Below, in pieces: positions 62,356-64,000 of a stretch of 64,000 nt of DNA. The notes under the pieces were generated by a model. The model did not search any database. It was not told where the DNA came from and was given only the letters and a program-made list of their open reading frames with translations. Origin of the DNA: Haladaptatus paucihalophilus DX253 (GTDB lineage: Archaea; Halobacteriota; Halobacteria; Halobacteriales; Haladaptataceae); the NCBI RefSeq assembly GCF_000376445.1, contig NZ_AQXI01000001.1, positions 1-64,000 on the forward strand, given 5' to 3'. The translations under genes were made by a program, and so were the position numbers. Positions within the stretch are counted from its first letter, which is position 1; each line of letters begins with the position of its first letter.

Positions 62356-63723
62356 ATGGCACACGTCAAAGATGGGCTAACTCGTCGAGATGTCGTTAAG
62401 GTCGCGGGAGCGGCTGGAACAACTGGTATCGCGGGTCTGACCGGCTGCTTGAGCGACGACGGTGGCAGCGGTGACGGCGGTGGCGGTGGGGGTGATGAGG
62501 ATTACCCGGCACTTGGTAACTATCCCGTCGAGGGGGACAAAGTGACGTTCGGATTTAACGTTCCGCAGTCCGGTTCCTATGCTTCGGAGGGGAAGGACGA
62601 ACTTCGGGCGTACAAGTTGGCGGTAAAGCATCTGAACAACGGCGGCGGCTGGGTCGATAGCTGGGACGATCTGTCGGGCGACGGCGTTCTCGGCAAACAA
62701 GTCGATTACGTGACCGGCGACACCGGGACCGACGCCGACCGAGCCCGTAAGCAAGCTTCACGAATGATAAGCCGTGACAACGTCATGATGATCTCCGGTG
62801 GCTCATCGAGCGCGGTGGCCATCGCCGTCCAAGGCCTTTGTCAGAAGGAGAAGGTGATGTTCATGGCCTGTCTAACTCACTCCAACGATACGACAGGAAA
62901 GGACTGTGCGCGATACGGCTTTCGTGAAATGTTCAACGCCTACATGACGGGGCAGGCACTCGCACCCGTGGTGACAGAAGAGTACGGGAAGGACCTCAAG
63001 TTCTATCAACTGTACGCCGACTACAGTTGGGGGAAAACCCAGCAGGCATCGATGAAGAAATTCTTCGAGGAGGAGGGGTGGTCGCAAGTCAAAAGCGTTG
63101 CTACGCCACTGGGAACCAAGGATTTCTCCTCGTACCTTTCGGAAGCGTCCAATTCCGGAGCCGACGCCCTGTTCTTGAATCACTACGGACTGGACGGTGC
63201 GAACTCCCTCAAAGGGGCGATTCAAGCGGGGTTGGACCAGGACATGGAAATCGTGATGCCTCTCTACAACCGGCCGATGGCACAAGCCGCGGGCGGCGCG
63301 ATCGATGGCATCTACGGCACCGTCGCGTGGGACTCACAAATCGACAACGAACCCTCGAACTCGTTCACGAAGTTCTTCGGGGAGGAGTACAACGGACGGG
63401 TTCCGTCGGGTCCGGCACAGCTCGCCTACGCCCAAACACTCCAGTACGCGGCGGCGGCGGAGCGAGCCGAGACGTTCTATCCACCGGAGGTCATCAAGCA
63501 GCTCGAAGACTACGAGTACAGCGACCTCGGGATGGAACAGGAGACGATGCGCAAGTGTGATCACCAGGCCCAGCGCGCGGTACCGGTCGTGAAGGGACTG
63601 CCGAAATCGGAGCAGAAGTCGGGGAAGTATTTCGAAATCGTCCAGATCACCTCCCGCGACCAACTCGGTTACGAGTGCGGACAGGGTCCGGCCTCGAAGT
63701 GTGAGCTAGGTTCCTACAAATAA
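62356..63723 (+). CDS. ABC transporter substrate-binding lipoprotein (branched-chain amino acid/urea type)
   Basis: 455 residues. The N-terminus has a Tat motif (LTRRDVVK) and a lipobox TGC, so a Tat-exported lipoprotein with a Gly/Asp linker. The type I periplasmic fold is marked by GFNVPQSGSYASEG, DTGTDADRARKQ and FYQLYADYSWGK segments, as in LivJ/UrtA. The last 50 residues add Cys residues (CDHQAQ, YECGQGPASKC). TATA-like TATTATTATGG about 28 bases upstream. Followed by its permease. The solute is unknown; the neighbours suggest short organic acids or amides. Confidence 0.9.
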   Translation: MAHVKDGLTRRDVVKVAGAAGTTGIAGLTGCLSDDGGSGDGGGGGGDEDYPALGNYPVEGDKVTFGFNVPQSGSYASEGKDELRAYKLAVKHLNNGGGWVDSWDDLSGDGVLGKQVDYVTGDTGTDADRARKQASRMISRDNVMMISGGSSSAVAIAVQGLCQKEKVMFMACLTHSNDTTGKDCARYGFREMFNAYMTGQALAPVVTEEYGKDLKFYQLYADYSWGKTQQASMKKFFEEEGWSQVKSVATPLGTKDFSSYLSEASNSGADALFLNHYGLDGANSLKGAIQAGLDQDMEIVMPLYNRPMAQAAGGAIDGIYGTVAWDSQIDNEPSNSFTKFFGEEYNGRVPSGPAQLAYAQTLQYAAAAERAETFYPPEVIKQLEDYEYSDLGMEQETMRKCDHQAQRAVPVVKGLPKSEQKSGKYFEIVQITSRDQLGYECGQGPASKCELGSYK

Positions 63724-63851
63724 TCGATTCGATCACGATGCACACCGACGTTTCCGTTCGGTAGCGCCTGACCACACTGATAGAGAATGACTACCATTGA
63801 TGATACAAACTACAGACACATGATATCTGAACACGGCGGGGAGGGGTAGAC

Positions 63852-64000
63852 GTGAGTATCGTTTCACAACTAGCGACGATCTTACTAAACGGGCTTCAGC
63901 AGGGTGCCATTTACGTGTTGGTCGCCATTGGACTGTCGATAATTCTCGGCACGCTGAAGTTCGTCAACTTCGCTCACGGGGCGTTGTACCTCATCGGGAC
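63852..64000 (+). CDS. Branched-chain-type ABC transporter permease, N-terminal fragment (LivH-like)
   Basis: Only 49 codons are in the window; the gene continues past 64000. GTG start after a GGAGGGG ribosome-binding site. The conserved N-terminus QLATILLNGLQQGAIYVLVA, the IGLSIILG stretch and LKFVNFAHGALY are the hallmark of LivH-type permeases. It is the second gene of the operon begun by the substrate-binding protein. Confidence 0.9.
   Translation, partial: MSIVSQLATILLNGLQQGAIYVLVAIGLSIILGTLKFVNFAHGALYLIG

Overview
The window is a chromosomal segment of a halophilic archaeon (class Halobacteria). The evidence is: GC-rich DNA with acidic, Asp/Glu-rich proteins; archaeal information-processing genes (rpl44e, rps27e, aIF2-alpha, nop10, rpoL); a membrane-bound archaeal LonB; archaeosortase A; an archaeal nuo operon without nuoEFG; Tat-dependent secretion signals; TATA-box promoters with mostly leaderless starts. 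I saw no rRNA, tRNA, CRISPR array, intact insertion sequence or prophage. The genus cannot be fixed from what I can see.

Layout. 0-7.6 kb: lonB with the start of a membrane protein downstream of it, nadM plus a SAM hydrolase, a Nudix hydrolase, two tiny zinc-ribbon proteins, and a PHP phosphoesterase coupled to an asparagine-synthase-like protein, followed by about 0.8 kb with almost no coding signal. 7.7-12.8 kb: purL, hisF, a bat-type HTH regulator and rpoL. 12.9-20.2 kb: a cytochrome oxidase island with coxC, coxB, a half-CtaA/CtaB fusion for haem O (and perhaps haem A) synthesis, a membrane protein with an intramembrane CxxC, an ABC exporter, two small unknown genes and a DUF420 (CtaM-like) protein. 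Subunit I is not in the window. 21-25 kb: B12-binding subunit of methylmalonyl-CoA mutase, its MeaB GTPase (frameshifted here), an alpha/beta hydrolase and a thiolase/DUF35 pair. 25.3-27.5 kb: a small conserved haloarchaeal protein and two tandem Tat-exported hydrolase-like paralogues. 27.7-29.9 kb: the translation/ribosome-biogenesis operon. 30-35.3 kb: wHTH-membrane protein, J-domain protein, wHTH regulator, a 27-bp minisatellite, artA, a metallophosphoesterase and an FAD oxidoreductase. 35.3-42.6 kb: a Nudix protein with a palindrome-rich in-frame insert, thrC, an aminotransferase, ribH, an Agl23-like membrane protein, purK and purE. 42.8-53.2 kb: nuoA-B-CD-H-I-J1-J2-K-L-M-N. 53.4-59.2 kb: RCK-DHH phosphoesterase, CBS-ParB protein, the large methylmalonyl-CoA mutase subunit and a CinA-like protein. 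59.3-64 kb: acs, an acetate transporter, and the beginning of a branched-chain-amino-acid-type ABC transporter operon.

How it fits together. The respiratory part (nuo, cox, haem synthesis, putative oxidase maturation genes) and the acyl-CoA part (methylmalonyl-CoA mutase in two loci, thiolase, acetyl-CoA synthetase, acetate uptake) point to an aerobic heterotroph that uses organic acids. The most notable observations are the frameshift in meaB, the half-CtaA/CtaB fusion next to an uncharacterised ABC/membrane-protein set, the palindromic in-frame insert in a Nudix gene, dyad-symmetric promoter regions at purL and acs, and a compact three-stem fold in the gene-poor stretch near 6.9 kb.
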